Source of the DNA: Apostichopus japonicus
Taxonomy: Eukaryota > Echinodermata > Holothuroidea > Aspidochirotida > Stichopodidae
NCBI RefSeq assembly: GCF_037975245.1
Contig: NC_092573.1
Location: 14,468,001-14,532,000, forward strand
Reading direction: 5' to 3'
Length of the DNA: 64,000 nt
The notes beneath the pieces were generated by a model. That model was not told the DNA's origin and searched no databases. It was given only the letters and a program-made list of their open reading frames with translations. The stretch's first letter is position 1. Each line of letters starts with the position of its first letter. Position numbers and translations under genes: made by a program. Below are positions 39,101-46,530 of the stretch, one piece after another.

Positions 39101-42100
39101 TTTACTGGATTAATATACTGTACAATGTAACATATATTTGAAGAAGGAAGTAAACATGATGACTGCACATGATGACTCACACAGCTTGGTTGTTTGCTCT
39201 TGATTTCAAATGTTTTATTTCAAGTGCAACCCGTGTGTAGTAACTACAATGCTGGTGCTATGGTTGGTAGTACTTTAATGCCATTGTACTGTTCAACTAT
39301 ATAATACAGGCTACTGTATGCTTATGACCAGGTTCTGTGAATTTGATTGACTGACATTAAAAGTAGTCCATGCAATTATTTGCTGAAATTAATGCTGGTA
39401 TCATTTCTTGTGTTTTGTGTTCTACCTCAGGGCTGAAGAATTGGGATATTGATGCCGTGGCTACAGAATATGAAGCGGTACTACAAGGAATAGCAGGATC
39501 TGAAGTGAAGGAACTTGGCTTAGGTTAGTGTTGATGTACAGTATGAACTGATTGACAACCTTTTAATCAATGTGTGTTTGTTATACACATCTGTGTACTT
39601 TCTGTATTAACTTTATAAGTGGTACAGTATGTAATGTAGATCCACTTTCGTAAAAGAGCCCCATAGTTTTGAAAAGGTCAACAGGGGTCACAGTCTGAAA
39701 ATCTTGTAATGCCAAAAGTAAGGCTTGGATGAACTTCATGCTTGATACTTTTTGAGTACAGTATAAGAGCCTTATTGTTTCATGTGGAGGTCAAAGATCA
39801 ACAGAGGTCAAAGTCTTTAAACTTTTGGAAACACAATTTCTGAAGTAAATGTATCAATTTCATGCATTCATATGATACAAAGTCTTTGCTGACAACAATC
39901 ATCACAACTTGAAAGCATAGGTTAAAATATCTGCCCCAGTTTTTGATTCCCCCTCCCCCTGACCACAAGAGGAAATCATAGTCAGCCAGTGGGTGGGGGA
40001 GGGGTGGGTGGGGAGCATACAAAATTCAGAGTATAATAGCTCCAAACCAATGTTAATATTAACATTACCAAATGATAATGCACGTAAAACCTTATGAAGT
40101 CCATGACTGTTGATCCCCTAGTCCTAGGTTATAGAACAGTTAATTATGACACAGCACAAGTATTTAATCATATTTACTCATTCAGTTCACAGAATCATTT
40201 CCTATGTTGGCAACCAGTTAGGTATTGTGGTACACATCAATCCTACATTCTCAGCAGTCACTTCAGAGCTCCAGCAACTTTTGATTCATCCTGCTTCTCA
40301 CAAACATCTTATATATGGCGGTCTTGCTGGAGAAGGCTCTGGGGATTGGATGCTCCATGATGACACATTTACCCTGTCAGACATTTCTGAAGTCTTTGCG
40401 GATCCACAAGTTGATGCAGCTGTCCTGAAGTCTGATGGAGATGAGAAGCCCACACTAGTTTTATCAAACTGCCATTGGTCTGCCAATCTGGTTAGCAAGC
40501 AGGCTTTTAGTAAGAGTTTAAATCTAACTATCAATCCATCTGAGAGCAAGCATGATCTAGAATGTATATCTGGTTTGGTTGATGTCATTAGGGCACAGAT
40601 AGTTATTTTAACTCCTTTCCAGTTGTTGGAACCACCCACAATGGGTGTAGGTGTAAAATGTAAAATAACAAAGCCAACAGTCTTAATCTTTCCTGCTTCC
40701 AAAGGTGATTGTGGGTTCTTTGCCGTAGGTGACTTCAGTATATTTATCGGTGGGGGCTATTGCATGAAGAGTTGCTTTTGGAAATTTGCAAAGCACTTAA
40801 ACCGAGTTGATGCCATTCTGTGTCCAACCATGAGTCCCAACTGTCTCCTCGGAGTGAACAGTTTCCTGCAAAGAAAGTTCTCTGAGACTCAACTGGAGCA
40901 ACCTGAACAAGACAGCGACGGATTTGAGGACTGGCAAACTAACTGCAATTCGCCAGAGTTAGGAGTCGTTTATTTGAATGCCCCGACAACCAAGAAAACC
41001 CCCGCTCAAAGTGTTAGTCTCAAGTCATTTGCGTTAGGTTCTCAAACTGTCAAACTTTCAAAGGAATTAGGGTGTGATCCTATTTCTTGCTATGCAGGGA
41101 CAGGCAAAACTCTAGAACCTGTCACATTATTCCAGAAAGTTGGGATTGGTAGACTGGATATGTTTGTGCTCTCTCCAACACAAAATAGTAAAGAAGTGAA
41201 AGATTTCTTCACGCAGTGGAGCTCTTCCAAGGCATTTGGCAAAGTGAAGACTGGTGTTAAAGTCAATGACAAGGATGCAGAATTATCTCTGTTAGATGCA
41301 GTGTCAATCTGTGCTTTACTTGTTTGGCAGCCATGGGATCTAGAGGAAGACATTGTCAGAGTACTCTTCCCAGGAAATGCACCACAGAACAAGATCATTG
41401 AGGGTCTGGATAGACTAAAGCACCTGGATTTTCTGAAGTACAGAGAGGTGAATAAAAGAAGATTGTTGAATGGAGGAAAACCTGTTCCAAAAAGAAAGAC
41501 AGCACCATCTGCCAAATCAATCCCTAAGACCAATGGCTCAGCCAAGAAATCTCCGTCCCCCACCAAAGAAAATGTTTGTGAAGATGGCATACATTGTAAC
41601 ACACCACCGCCTTCACCGACTGATGGTATTCAATCAAAACGCCATGATTCTACTGGATTCATTCCAGTCAGCAAATGTCAAGATGGGGTCAACTGTAACA
41701 CTCCTCCACCAGAAGATGGTGTGTGCAGAGATGGGAAACACTGCAACACCCCACCCCCAGAAGGTGCTTGCACAGATGGCATACATTGTAATACCCCTCC
41801 ACCAGAAGGAGGGGTATGTGAAGATGGAGAGCACTGCAACACTCCACCTCCAGAGGAAGATCAGTCAAATGTCTTCATTCCAATTGGCAAATGTGAAGAT
41901 GGGGAACACTGCAATACACCGCCCCCAGAAGGTGTTTGCACCGATGGCAAAAATTGTAATACCCCTCCACCAGAAGTTTGTGAAGATGGAGAACACTGCA
42001 ACACCCCACCCCCAGAAGGTGCTTGCACAGATGGCATACATTGTAATACCCCTCCACCCGAAGGAGGGGTATGCGAAGATGGAGAACACTGCAACACCCC

Positions 42101-45100
42101 ACCCCCAGAAGGTGCTTGCACAGATGGCATACATTGTAATACCCCTCCACCAGAAGGAGGGGTATGCGAAGATGGAGAGCACTGCAACACTCCACCTCCA
42201 GAGGAAGATCAGTCAAATGTCTTCATTCCAATAGGCAAGTGCGATGATGGGGAACACTGTAATACCCCTCCACCTGAAGAAGGCATATGCAATGATGGCA
42301 AAAACTGCAATACTCCTCCCATAGACGGTGATTGCTCTGATGGTATACACTGTAACACACCTCCACCTGAAGAAGAGTCCAATGGAATCCATATGGAGGA
42401 GGGTTCTGCTGATCCAGTCCAGTTTCATGAGGATGATGCTGCTAATGCTGTTCTAATGGAAGGGCAAGCTTTTAACATGAAAGATGCTCCCTCAGATATG
42501 AAGGATGATACTGATGAGTTAGATGAAGCAAGTTCATCTGGCCATGGAACAGCAGAAGCAACTCCAGAGCAAATGCAGAGTCCAGTAGATGATCCTGAAG
42601 AATTTGGTGAATACAGAGGTCTACAAAGTCCAACAGGTGACACATCACATGTTACTGATGCTAACCATAACCTAGAATTGGCCATCGGAGGAGCCACTCC
42701 AGACGTGATACACGACTCTTCTGGTATAGACACAGAAGACAGTCCATCACCAGATCAACCACGTTCCTGGGAACCACCTGTTGAGTCTCTTCCAGACCTG
42801 AATCCAGTCATACCCCCAGATGTTATAGCCGACCATAGTGATGGTGAGAATAAGATTCAAGATGAAGACATGGAAGGCAGGGCAACTCTGGCTGAAGTAA
42901 CCTATGATGCAGTTGAAGAGGTGGCCCCAGATGGGGAAGAAGAATCATCAGAGGATGTTTCCCAAGAATCAGAAATTGAAATGAAGCCATCGCAGCTACC
43001 TGAAGAACCTGCAGCAGGTGTCCCTGTAGATGTATCAGAATATACACCAGCTGCTTTTTTGAACGAGGAAGAGGGTCCAGCGGAACAAGAAACAACAGAT
43101 GCATATGGTGAACACTCTGATGTGGGTGATCTTGTAAATTTAAGACAAGAGGATGTAGAGGTATCTCCTGCAGAAGTGGCTGTAGAGGTTGATGAAACAG
43201 AAAACCTACGAGAACCACAAATGAGTGAAGAGGATCAGCCTCAGTTGGAGTTGGATTCTGATAAGTCAGTTGAAGAAGACAAAGATGAGGAACCAGCAAA
43301 GGTTCAAGAAGATGTATCTCCAGCTTTGGAGTACACAGAACAAGGTTCTACAGAACTCATGTATGAAAAAGATGAAGATGGACAGGTTGATTCCAATTTC
43401 ACACTGATCCAAGACCGTGATCTACTGCAGGATGAAGTAGAGGATGTAATTACAGAACCGCAACTGGACGTGGTTCCACAACCAAGTGAGGTTGAAGAGG
43501 GAGATCCAGACTTAATTAAGGTTAAAAAGGATGAACCAGCTGTTGACTATGGTCTGACTGGAAAACAAGAAGAAGGTATCAGTGATAAACCATATGATGA
43601 AGATGAGAAATCAGATGGTACCAATGTAGACAAAATTGGGGAGACCAAAGCTCCAGAACAACTACCAGATGAGGAAGAAGTACCAGCTGAGGAAGCTGAA
43701 ATAGCAGAAACAGTGGAAGAAGGTGAAGTAGAAGGTGAAGTAGATGCATTTCAGAAACCACCAGCAGAAGCTGTGTTTGAAGATTTTTTGGAGGAAAAGG
43801 GAGATATTGAAGATGACAGTTTAGAGGCTAGACTGGAGACTGATGATGACAGCTTGGAAGTAAAAGTAGGTACTACAGAGGACCATTCTCTTGATGCAGT
43901 GTCAGAGGACAAAGATGCTTACCAAGAAAAGGAGAGTGGCTTACTATCATATGAAATATCTGAATCTGAGAAAGAAGACAACTCTTTGGACATTCAGGAC
44001 TATCAGAGACAAGAAAATGTACAGGAAGAAGATAGCTTAGAAGTGGATGCCAAAGAGCACAGTAATCCTCTTTCTGAAGGGTTGACCCAAGAGGAGTTCT
44101 TGCCAGATGAAGCACCAAGAGAAGATCATTCCATTGAAGAAGACATTGAAAAAGATAAAAGTAAGGACAATGAGGAAGAGAACTTGGGCAGTGACCAGAT
44201 TCATATTGAAGTGCAACCTCCAGATGAACAAGAGACTGAACCAGCACCAGTGTCTGAGGACATTGATCAAAATGTATCTCCTGGTTTAGAGAGGCTGCCT
44301 CAACAGGAAGAGGAGGTGTCTGGTGAAGATCAGAATCTAGCCGACATATGCATAGAGTTTGCTCCAGCAGCTGTGGATGTCAGTAAATATCCTGTGGATA
44401 AGGAACCAAAAGAAGAAGAGGAAGGAAATAATTCTGAAATTGATCGTATCTTTGCTCAACCAGAACCTCATCTTCTTCATGATGATCACCAGTTGATCAC
44501 AGAGTCTCAGAACACATCTGATGGAGTGATGGAGATTGAAGACGTTTCTGCAGCATCAGAAGAGATTCCTGCTGAAGTGGTAACCACCTCTGAAGAGTCT
44601 TCACCACCACTATTACCAGCAACACCTGTAACTCCAGATACGCCCACTCTTGTACCTGTGATACAACCGAAAGATACTCCTACGAAAGATACTCCTAAGA
44701 AAGAGGTAGATGAGCCAAAACCACCTGCCAAAAAAAAGAATGGTGCAGTCAAAAAGAGTACCAAGGATGGAAAGAGTGACTTGAAGAAACCAGGAGAGTC
44801 TAAAGTAAAGACTACTAAAACATCAAAGTTGGATAAACCAAGCAGGACCTCTTTAACAGGTATAAGGACAACACCACGAAAGACAGATGAGAAGAAAACT
44901 GCACCTGCTAGAAAGTCATTAGAAAAGGCCTCTCTTGTCAAGAAGACAGAGGAGAAAAAGACTGAGAGGGAGAATGCAAAGAAAAAGACCGGGATACCAG
45001 AGAAGAGAACACCTGGAACAAAGGCAACAGGTAGGCCTAGCACAGGTATCAAAACAGAAACTAGGAAGCCTTTGGGCCCAGCTAAGACTACTACTACAAG

Positions 45101-45683
45101 GAAATCTGAGACCCAGCGTCCTGGTCAGACTGGTAAAGCAAATGGCCCCACTAGGAAGTCAGTGGAAACAACTAAGAGGACTACTACTGTGAAAACAACA
45201 AGAGTGACATCAGGGAAAGGAGACAGTCGGACAAATGGGGCGAGGAAAGCTACCTCTGCAACGAAAGGATCTGCAGCAAGCAAGACCCAGTCTATTCCAA
45301 ATTCTGGACCAGCTGTTTATATAGATTTGGCCTACATCCCAAACCATGGAGCAGCGGAGAATGTCAACTCTGAATTTTTCAGACGTGTTCGTTCCAAATA
45401 TTATGTCATGAGTGGAAATGACAAGTCCAAGCACAGGCCAAATATTTCAGTCCTAGAGGCATTTTTGGAAGGAAAGTTGAAATGGGAAGATGTAGCAGAA
45501 ACAGCAACCCTTATCCCCACTCACGATGTGGACTGCATAAGGGAGTGGCAGCTGAATAAACAGGAAGAAATCAATAAAGCCAACATTGAAGTGGCCGTTC
45601 CAGCAACGAGGAGCATTGTGCAAATGAAAGACGAAAACTTCTTCATGTACAAAGTAGAGTTTGATCAGAATGGTCTAGAGTAA
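5955..45683 (+). CDS. MAP1-family microtubule-associated protein (whole gene)
   Basis: Coding sequence is join(5955-6102, 39431-39523, 40186-45683), 5739 nt, 1912 aa plus TAA. Introns are 33,328 and 662 bp, both phase 1, and the frame is consistent throughout. MAP1 proteins bind and stabilise microtubules and link them to actin, mainly in neurons; they are cut into heavy and light chains. Residues 1-~480 match the conserved N-terminal MAP1 domain (LAFVVVGE, LKNWDID, GLDRLKHLDFLK). Residues ~545-812 are a Cys/Pro repeat array. ~815-1570 is very acidic with many EE/ED runs. ~1575-1785 is Lys/Thr/Ser/Pro-rich and basic, as in microtubule-binding light chains. ~1787-1912 is the conserved light-chain C-terminus (FFRRVRSKYYVMSGND, TLIPTHDVDCIREW). 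From memory, vertebrate MAP1B (~2470 aa) and MAP1A (~2800 aa) are longer, MAP1S (~1060 aa) shorter. It appears complete, and is probably the single MAP1 gene of this animal. Confidence 0.95.
7935..8242 (-). CDS. Candidate first exon of an unknown minus-strand gene
   Basis: The minus-strand ATG at 8242 has a good context (CAAAATGGCGGC). The frame stays open for 102 codons up to a consensus donor CCG|GTAAGT whose intron would begin at 7934, and the first in-frame stop comes right after that donor. The predicted peptide contains VQDPQMGELFCCNSL and FDLFCVSWEYMCEDEVG; I recognise no family. No partner exon downstream could be fixed. It could instead be chance in AT-rich DNA or part of an unknown repeat, since 8176-8217 resembles 12143-12189. 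Conservation is untested. Confidence 0.25.
8920..9105 (+). repeat. G-rich diverged tandem repeat
   Basis: About five degenerate units of roughly 30 bp, built around GGGGAGGGGTGTGGTGTT and related forms and followed by TTTGGG. The many G runs on the plus strand make it a possible G-quadruplex region in the MAP1 intron. Unit boundaries are blurred by divergence. Open frames crossing this block are by-products of the repeat. Confidence 0.6.
9768..10223 (-). mobile_element. Copia (Ty1) retrotransposon gag relic
   Basis: On the minus strand the reading starts with ATG at 10223 and shows DGSNWLTWNFQMRHL and FLAKGLWA. After a frameshift it shows KKTQLAFFTIVLAIASSQLE, DALRTLFEKDSLTNKIQLKK, YLRTEMAEGKSVGNNLNYMK and AAIGAPISEEDQV, the order found in Copia-type Gag (UBN2/DUF4219 domain). 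At least two in-frame TAG stops and one frameshift break it, and similarity ends around 9768. No LTRs, protease, integrase or reverse transcriptase are seen nearby, so this is an isolated dead fragment, possibly inserted as a partial copy. Family placement is from motif recognition only. Confidence 0.85.
11989..12372 (-). CDS. Candidate two-exon small gene, unknown function
   Basis: Minus strand. Exon 1 is 12372-12199 (58 codons, phase 0), ending at the consensus donor AAG|GTAAGT. Exon 2 is 12081-11989 (30 codons plus TAA), entered through the acceptor TTACTCATATTTTTCAG. The intron would be 117 bp. Unspliced, the frame stops soon after the donor. Exon 1 reads as ordinary mixed-composition protein (IGKIRKHPNVIRVYEYR, FTNRTVHFLIDDQRKNIK); exon 2 has PEKCDFLVNENGAPMWFW. 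An ETS-like ACGGAAGT lies about 60 bp before the ATG. I recognise no family. It sits antisense inside MAP1 intron 1. The alternatives are chance, or the first exons of a larger gene. Confidence 0.3.
14540..15345. repeat. Inverted and scattered CCAATCAGAG repeat cluster
   Basis: 14543-14665 is the inverted copy of 15096-15205. Both carry TCAATTTCTTCCAATCAGAG, then TGGTCGTCCAATNAGAG about 40 bp on, then ATATGTCGATTTCA. Further direct copies of the TCCAATCAG...GAGAAACTGACA unit start near 15031, 15243 and 15303 with irregular spacing. The ~430-bp spacer has no gene. It could be a fold-back element or the remains of a MITE that multiplied in place. The clustered CCAAT pentamers could bind NF-Y, which is inference only. 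Confidence 0.7.
15640..16085 (+). repeat. Degenerate AGGTCA-rich tandem repeat
   Basis: Diverged units of roughly 150-200 bp share the order AGGTCATTTGAGGTCATCAG / GGTCAAAATCT / AACACAGTAACTCCAAAA / GGTCCACTTCATTTAAGAACAAG. Many AGGTCA hexamers occur, including closely spaced direct pairs at 15940-15970. A related block lies at 39655-39870 and weaker traces at 17636-17712 and 31230-31370. I recall similar repeats from echinoderm genomes but cannot verify this here. Confidence 0.6.
17541..17556 (+). repeat. AGGAGACAGGTAAGTT motif copy
   Basis: One copy of a short dispersed motif with a consensus 5' splice site (CAG|GTAAGT). It shares GAGGAGACAGGTAAGTT and following bases (ATCCAAA) with the copy at 31063-31080. 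On the other strand it reads as TTACCTGTCTCCT, the form found in the cluster at 22196-24645. Confidence 0.6.
19616..19629 (+). promoter_or_regulatory. RFX X-box motif
   Basis: GTAACCATGGCAAC fits the RFX X-box consensus GTNRCC-N2-RGYAAC exactly. RFX factors control ciliary and some neuronal genes. It is placed inside MAP1 intron 1. Function is inferred from the motif alone. Confidence 0.45.
21255..21270 (+). repeat. GAGACAGGTAAGT motif copy
   Basis: ATGAGACAGGTAAGTG, another sense-strand copy of the donor-like motif, lacking the preceding GG of the 17541 and 31063 copies. Confidence 0.5.
22196..24645 (-). repeat. Cluster of antisense ACCTGTCTC repeats
   Basis: Five copies of ACCTGTCTC or CACCTGTCTCC occur near 22196, 24037, 24140, 24317 and 24575. 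At least two have a longer common body: 24036-24105 and 24573-24640 share ACCTGTCTC, then TAGCACT, then CTGTA or CTCTA, then AGAGTGATC. These are minus-strand forms of the GGAGACAGGTAAGT motif. The unit is short (about 70 bp) and diverged, and the class is unknown. Confidence 0.55.
25951..26143 (+). repeat. 19-bp minisatellite, 10 copies
   Basis: Unit ATGCTCGGTATCAGATCCC. Copies start at 25951, 25970, 25989, 26008 (18 bp, variant), 26026, 26045, 26064, 26083, 26102 and 26121, followed by a partial ATGC. Most are identical, so the array is young. Because 19 is not a multiple of three and the unit has no stop in any frame, all three forward frames are open across it; these are not genes. Confidence 0.97.
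27176..27570. repeat. Fold-back element with ~130-bp inverted arms
   Basis: 27176-27310 is the inverted copy of 27440-27570, by eye about 80% identical, with a ~130-bp spacer. Shared blocks include GCCAAAACGGACATTATT, GCAGCTTTTAC, CCTTCTACAGTAGT, TTGTGTCACAT and CAAGTCATT. Both arms, read outward to inward, can encode LWNAKTDII, and the right arm stays open for about 40 more codons. This suggests the arms descend from a coding sequence or a larger inverted-repeat transposon. No target duplication was found. Confidence 0.8.
28497..28510 (+). promoter_or_regulatory. RFX X-box motif
   Basis: GTCACCATGGTAAC fits GTNRCC-N2-RGYAAC exactly. It is the second perfect X-box in MAP1 intron 1, about 8.9 kb after the first. 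Regulatory activity is inferred. Confidence 0.45.
28640..29055. mobile_element. TTAA-flanked MITE, 416 bp
   Basis: Left end AGGGATATTCCAGTG and inverted right end CACTGGAATATCCCT match at 14 of 15 bases. TTAA lies directly outside both ends (28636-28639 and 29056-29059), the target site of piggyBac, Kolobok and Sola3 elements. No coding frame is inside. In the interior, 28754-28794 is a perfect hairpin with 18-bp arms (GATTGGCTAAACCCTTGA) and a 5-base loop. It is a non-autonomous element; which TTAA superfamily drove it cannot be told from the ends alone. Confidence 0.9.
31063..31080 (+). repeat. GAGGAGACAGGTAAGTTC motif copy
   Basis: Sense copy of the donor-like motif, preceded by AGGTCACTCTAGCTAT. 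This is the inverse of the GTGATC/TAGC body seen in the antisense cluster at 24.0-24.6 kb, so it belongs to the same repeat family. Confidence 0.6.
33165..33441 (+). mobile_element. tRNA-derived SINE
   Basis: 33195-33255 resembles a tRNA: an A-box-like AAGCTCAGAAATTTAGGA, then TGCCTTTCAATCTTAAGGTC in the anticodon-arm position, then a B-box-like GGTTGGAGTCA at 33241. A body with TTTGATAAGCCAATGAGGCT and TTCCTGCTTGCAGGAGGA follows. The end is a simple CATA-type tail at about 33412-33441. Order and spacing fit a tRNA-headed SINE transcribed by RNA polymerase III. The box matches are degraded, so this copy is probably inactive. The 5' edge is uncertain. Confidence 0.7.
35281..35497 (+). repeat. 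Left subterminal motif copies (4)
   Basis: GTAACGTGAGTAACC at 35281-35295, 35446-35460, 35463-35477 and 35483-35497. Three are packed just before the gene start at 35521. All match exactly and point the same way. Confidence 0.95.
35521..36321 (+). pseudogene. Transposon gene, N-terminal part
   Basis: Open for 266 codons from ATG 35521 to TAG. The N-terminal half is basic (Arg/Lys-rich, with LPKTPHRRKAVCLNL). The second half has the conserved run DDISRQAPGRKDVVNI, then KVGKSKFAELQPKHVLL and HNVCMCRYHKNF. I recall this order (basic region, RDDISRQAPGRKD, FxxLRPxHVLL, VCxCxYHxN) from many uncharacterised invertebrate proteins that look transposon-borne. The Cys/His residues suggest a zinc-binding DNA-binding part. 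The expected central and catalytic region does not follow; the frame ends at 36321 and only a C-terminal scrap appears at 36381. It is probably a dead internal-deletion copy, although this half alone could still be translated. Confidence 0.75.
36381..36617 (+). pseudogene. Transposon gene, C-terminal scrap
   Basis: In one frame this reads IDWYAVE, an in-frame TAA at 36402, then LYPGVIEANGDQN and SWKWPNPRDKIFYP. This WYxG...V...WPxxxD pattern is what I remember at the C-terminus of the same uncharacterised protein family as the 35521 fragment. It is in a different frame and lacks the middle of the protein, so the element carries a deletion plus a stop. Confidence 0.5.
37040..37435 (+). repeat. 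Right subterminal motif copies (4)
   Basis: GTAACGTGAGTAACC at 37040-37054 and 37055-37069 (directly abutting), 37243-37257 and 37421-37435. The last lies one base before the right inverted end of the transposon. All match exactly. Confidence 0.95.
39431..39523 (+). CDS. MAP1 exon 2
   Basis: 93 nt between the acceptor CTACCTCAG and the donor TTAG|GTTAGT, phase 1 at both ends. With the split Gly codon it reads GLKNWDIDAVATEYEAVL, matching the GIRSWD region of MAP1B. It falls in the gap between exon 1 and exon 3 with the right length. Confidence 0.92.
39655..39870 (+). repeat. AGGTCA-type degenerate repeat in MAP1 intron 2
   Basis: Two diverged units with AGGTCAACAGGGGTCACAGT and AGGTCAAAGATCAACAGAGG, followed by a 'GTCTGAAAATCTTGTAA' or 'GTCTTTAAACTTTTGGAA' body and an 'AACTTCATGCTTGATACT' segment. 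This is the same family as 15640-16085. Confidence 0.6.
40186..45683 (+). CDS. MAP1 exon 3 (giant terminal coding exon)
   Basis: The acceptor TTTACTCATTCAG ends at 40185; this is the only nearby AG that keeps the phase set by exon 2. The exon encodes residues 81-1912 and the TAA at 45681. It holds most of the N-terminal MAP1 domain, the Cys/Pro repeat array, the acidic middle, the basic region and the whole light-chain C-terminus. In vertebrate MAP1B the C-terminus lies on small separate exons, which are absent here. The ATG at 40146 lies in the intron and is not the start. Several long open frames on the opposite strand here are shadows caused by codon bias. Confidence 0.95.
41577..42379 (+). 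repeat. Coding tandem repeat: 15 x C-x5-C-NTPPPE
   Basis: Within MAP1 exon 3 (residues ~545-812). Each 13-25 residue unit is C-[E/T/D/R/Q/N/S]-D-G-x-[H/N]-C-N-T-P-P-[P/I], usually followed by E. Two units (5 and 12) carry the same longer linker with QSNVFIPIGK, and units 4-5, 8-9 and 10-12 are nearly identical in DNA, showing recent local duplication. Every unit has two Cys at fixed spacing and a Thr-Pro site that proline-directed kinases could use. Unit number may vary between individuals, and collapse or expansion in assembly is possible. Confidence 0.97.
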
Positions 45684-46530
45684 GAGGCAGGGTGTGAATT
45701 ATGCACCATTTCAGTGCTTTATTTGTATCAAAATGTAAAGATTAGGTAACAGTTAGTGATTGATTGCCTGCCAATTATTTTTCTAGGAGAGAACTTCCCA
45801 AGAAGCAGTTTGGATAGTGTGCACAAGGGACAACCTCCCCAAACTTGAGACAGGTCATTCCAAAATTGCTCATTCTGGAAATGGCCTCTATCCATGATTA
45901 GTGTTGATGGGTAGGCTTCACGTTCACCTTCTCACGTCTACACGATTTCCCAAATCAAATTTCAACTTCTTTACTTACTGCTAGAAATTGTCCAGTGCAG
46001 TCAAGGGTTAGAGACTGAATGATTGAGAGATATTGAATTGCGGGCTGGACATTCCAAGATACAGAAGAGATCAACTGTGGCAAGTTGTTCTATACCACTT
46101 GAATGTGAGTTCCTGTCCTCAGGTGGAAACAGTCTCAACGAAAGTTTGGTTTAAACTATCTCAAGATATGGCATTTGACTGGATAGGCTACATGATGCTT
46201 CTGCTGGCAGGCAGCTCTGTTAGCTGCAAAGGCTTATTATATAAGCCTTTAGAGTCCAAAATCTAATCATTATGAAAGAAAATTTAAGCATTTAAGAAAA
46301 ATTGCATTCTGTCTAGTTTCAACTGATGCTCATTTCTTAAGCTTGCCAAATTTACAAATCTGTCTAATGATGCCGCCAGCCCTCTCCATCATGTATCTGA
46401 TAAATGTTTAGTACTTTCTGTGGATGTTCAGACAAAAAAATCAGAACAGAAGTGACAAATAGCCACAGTAGATGAAAAGATAATGTTTCCAAATTATGCA
46501 GAATAAAATGAAGAAGCTTAGTGGTTTCAT
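45684..46530 (+). terminator. MAP1 3'UTR with first poly(A) signal
   Basis: The first AATAAA after the stop codon is at 46502-46507, followed by a T/G-rich stretch. Later signals at 46980, 47347, 48161 and 50422 mean the 3'UTR could be 0.8 to 4.7 kb; MAP1 mRNAs often have long 3' ends. Which signal is used cannot be told from sequence. Confidence 0.4.

Larger units (their letters stand above)
6103..39430 (+). other. MAP1 intron 1 (33.3 kb)
   Basis: Runs from the GTAGGT donor at 6103 to the acceptor TTCTACCTCAG ending at 39430. It is AT-rich, full of repeats, and hosts the nested elements listed separately. Stretches without any element I can name: 6110-7930, 8250-8900, 10230-11980, 12380-14530, 16100-17530, 17560-19600, 19640-22190, 24650-25940, 26150-27170, 29060-31060, 31380-33160, 33450-34910 and 37460-39430. 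In these I see only AT-rich intronic sequence, short hairpins and frequent TACTGTA/TACAGTA. Confidence 0.9.

Noticed and set aside
40094-40360. ATG at 40146 as the start of the large protein
   Set aside because: The MAP1-like sequence begins only after the acceptor at 40185. Exons 1 and 2 supply the missing conserved N-terminus in the correct phase.
41090-45052. Long open frames on the opposite strand and in other frames across MAP1 exon 3
   Set aside because: They mirror the coding bias and the Cys/Pro repeat of the MAP1 reading frame and have no domain of their own.
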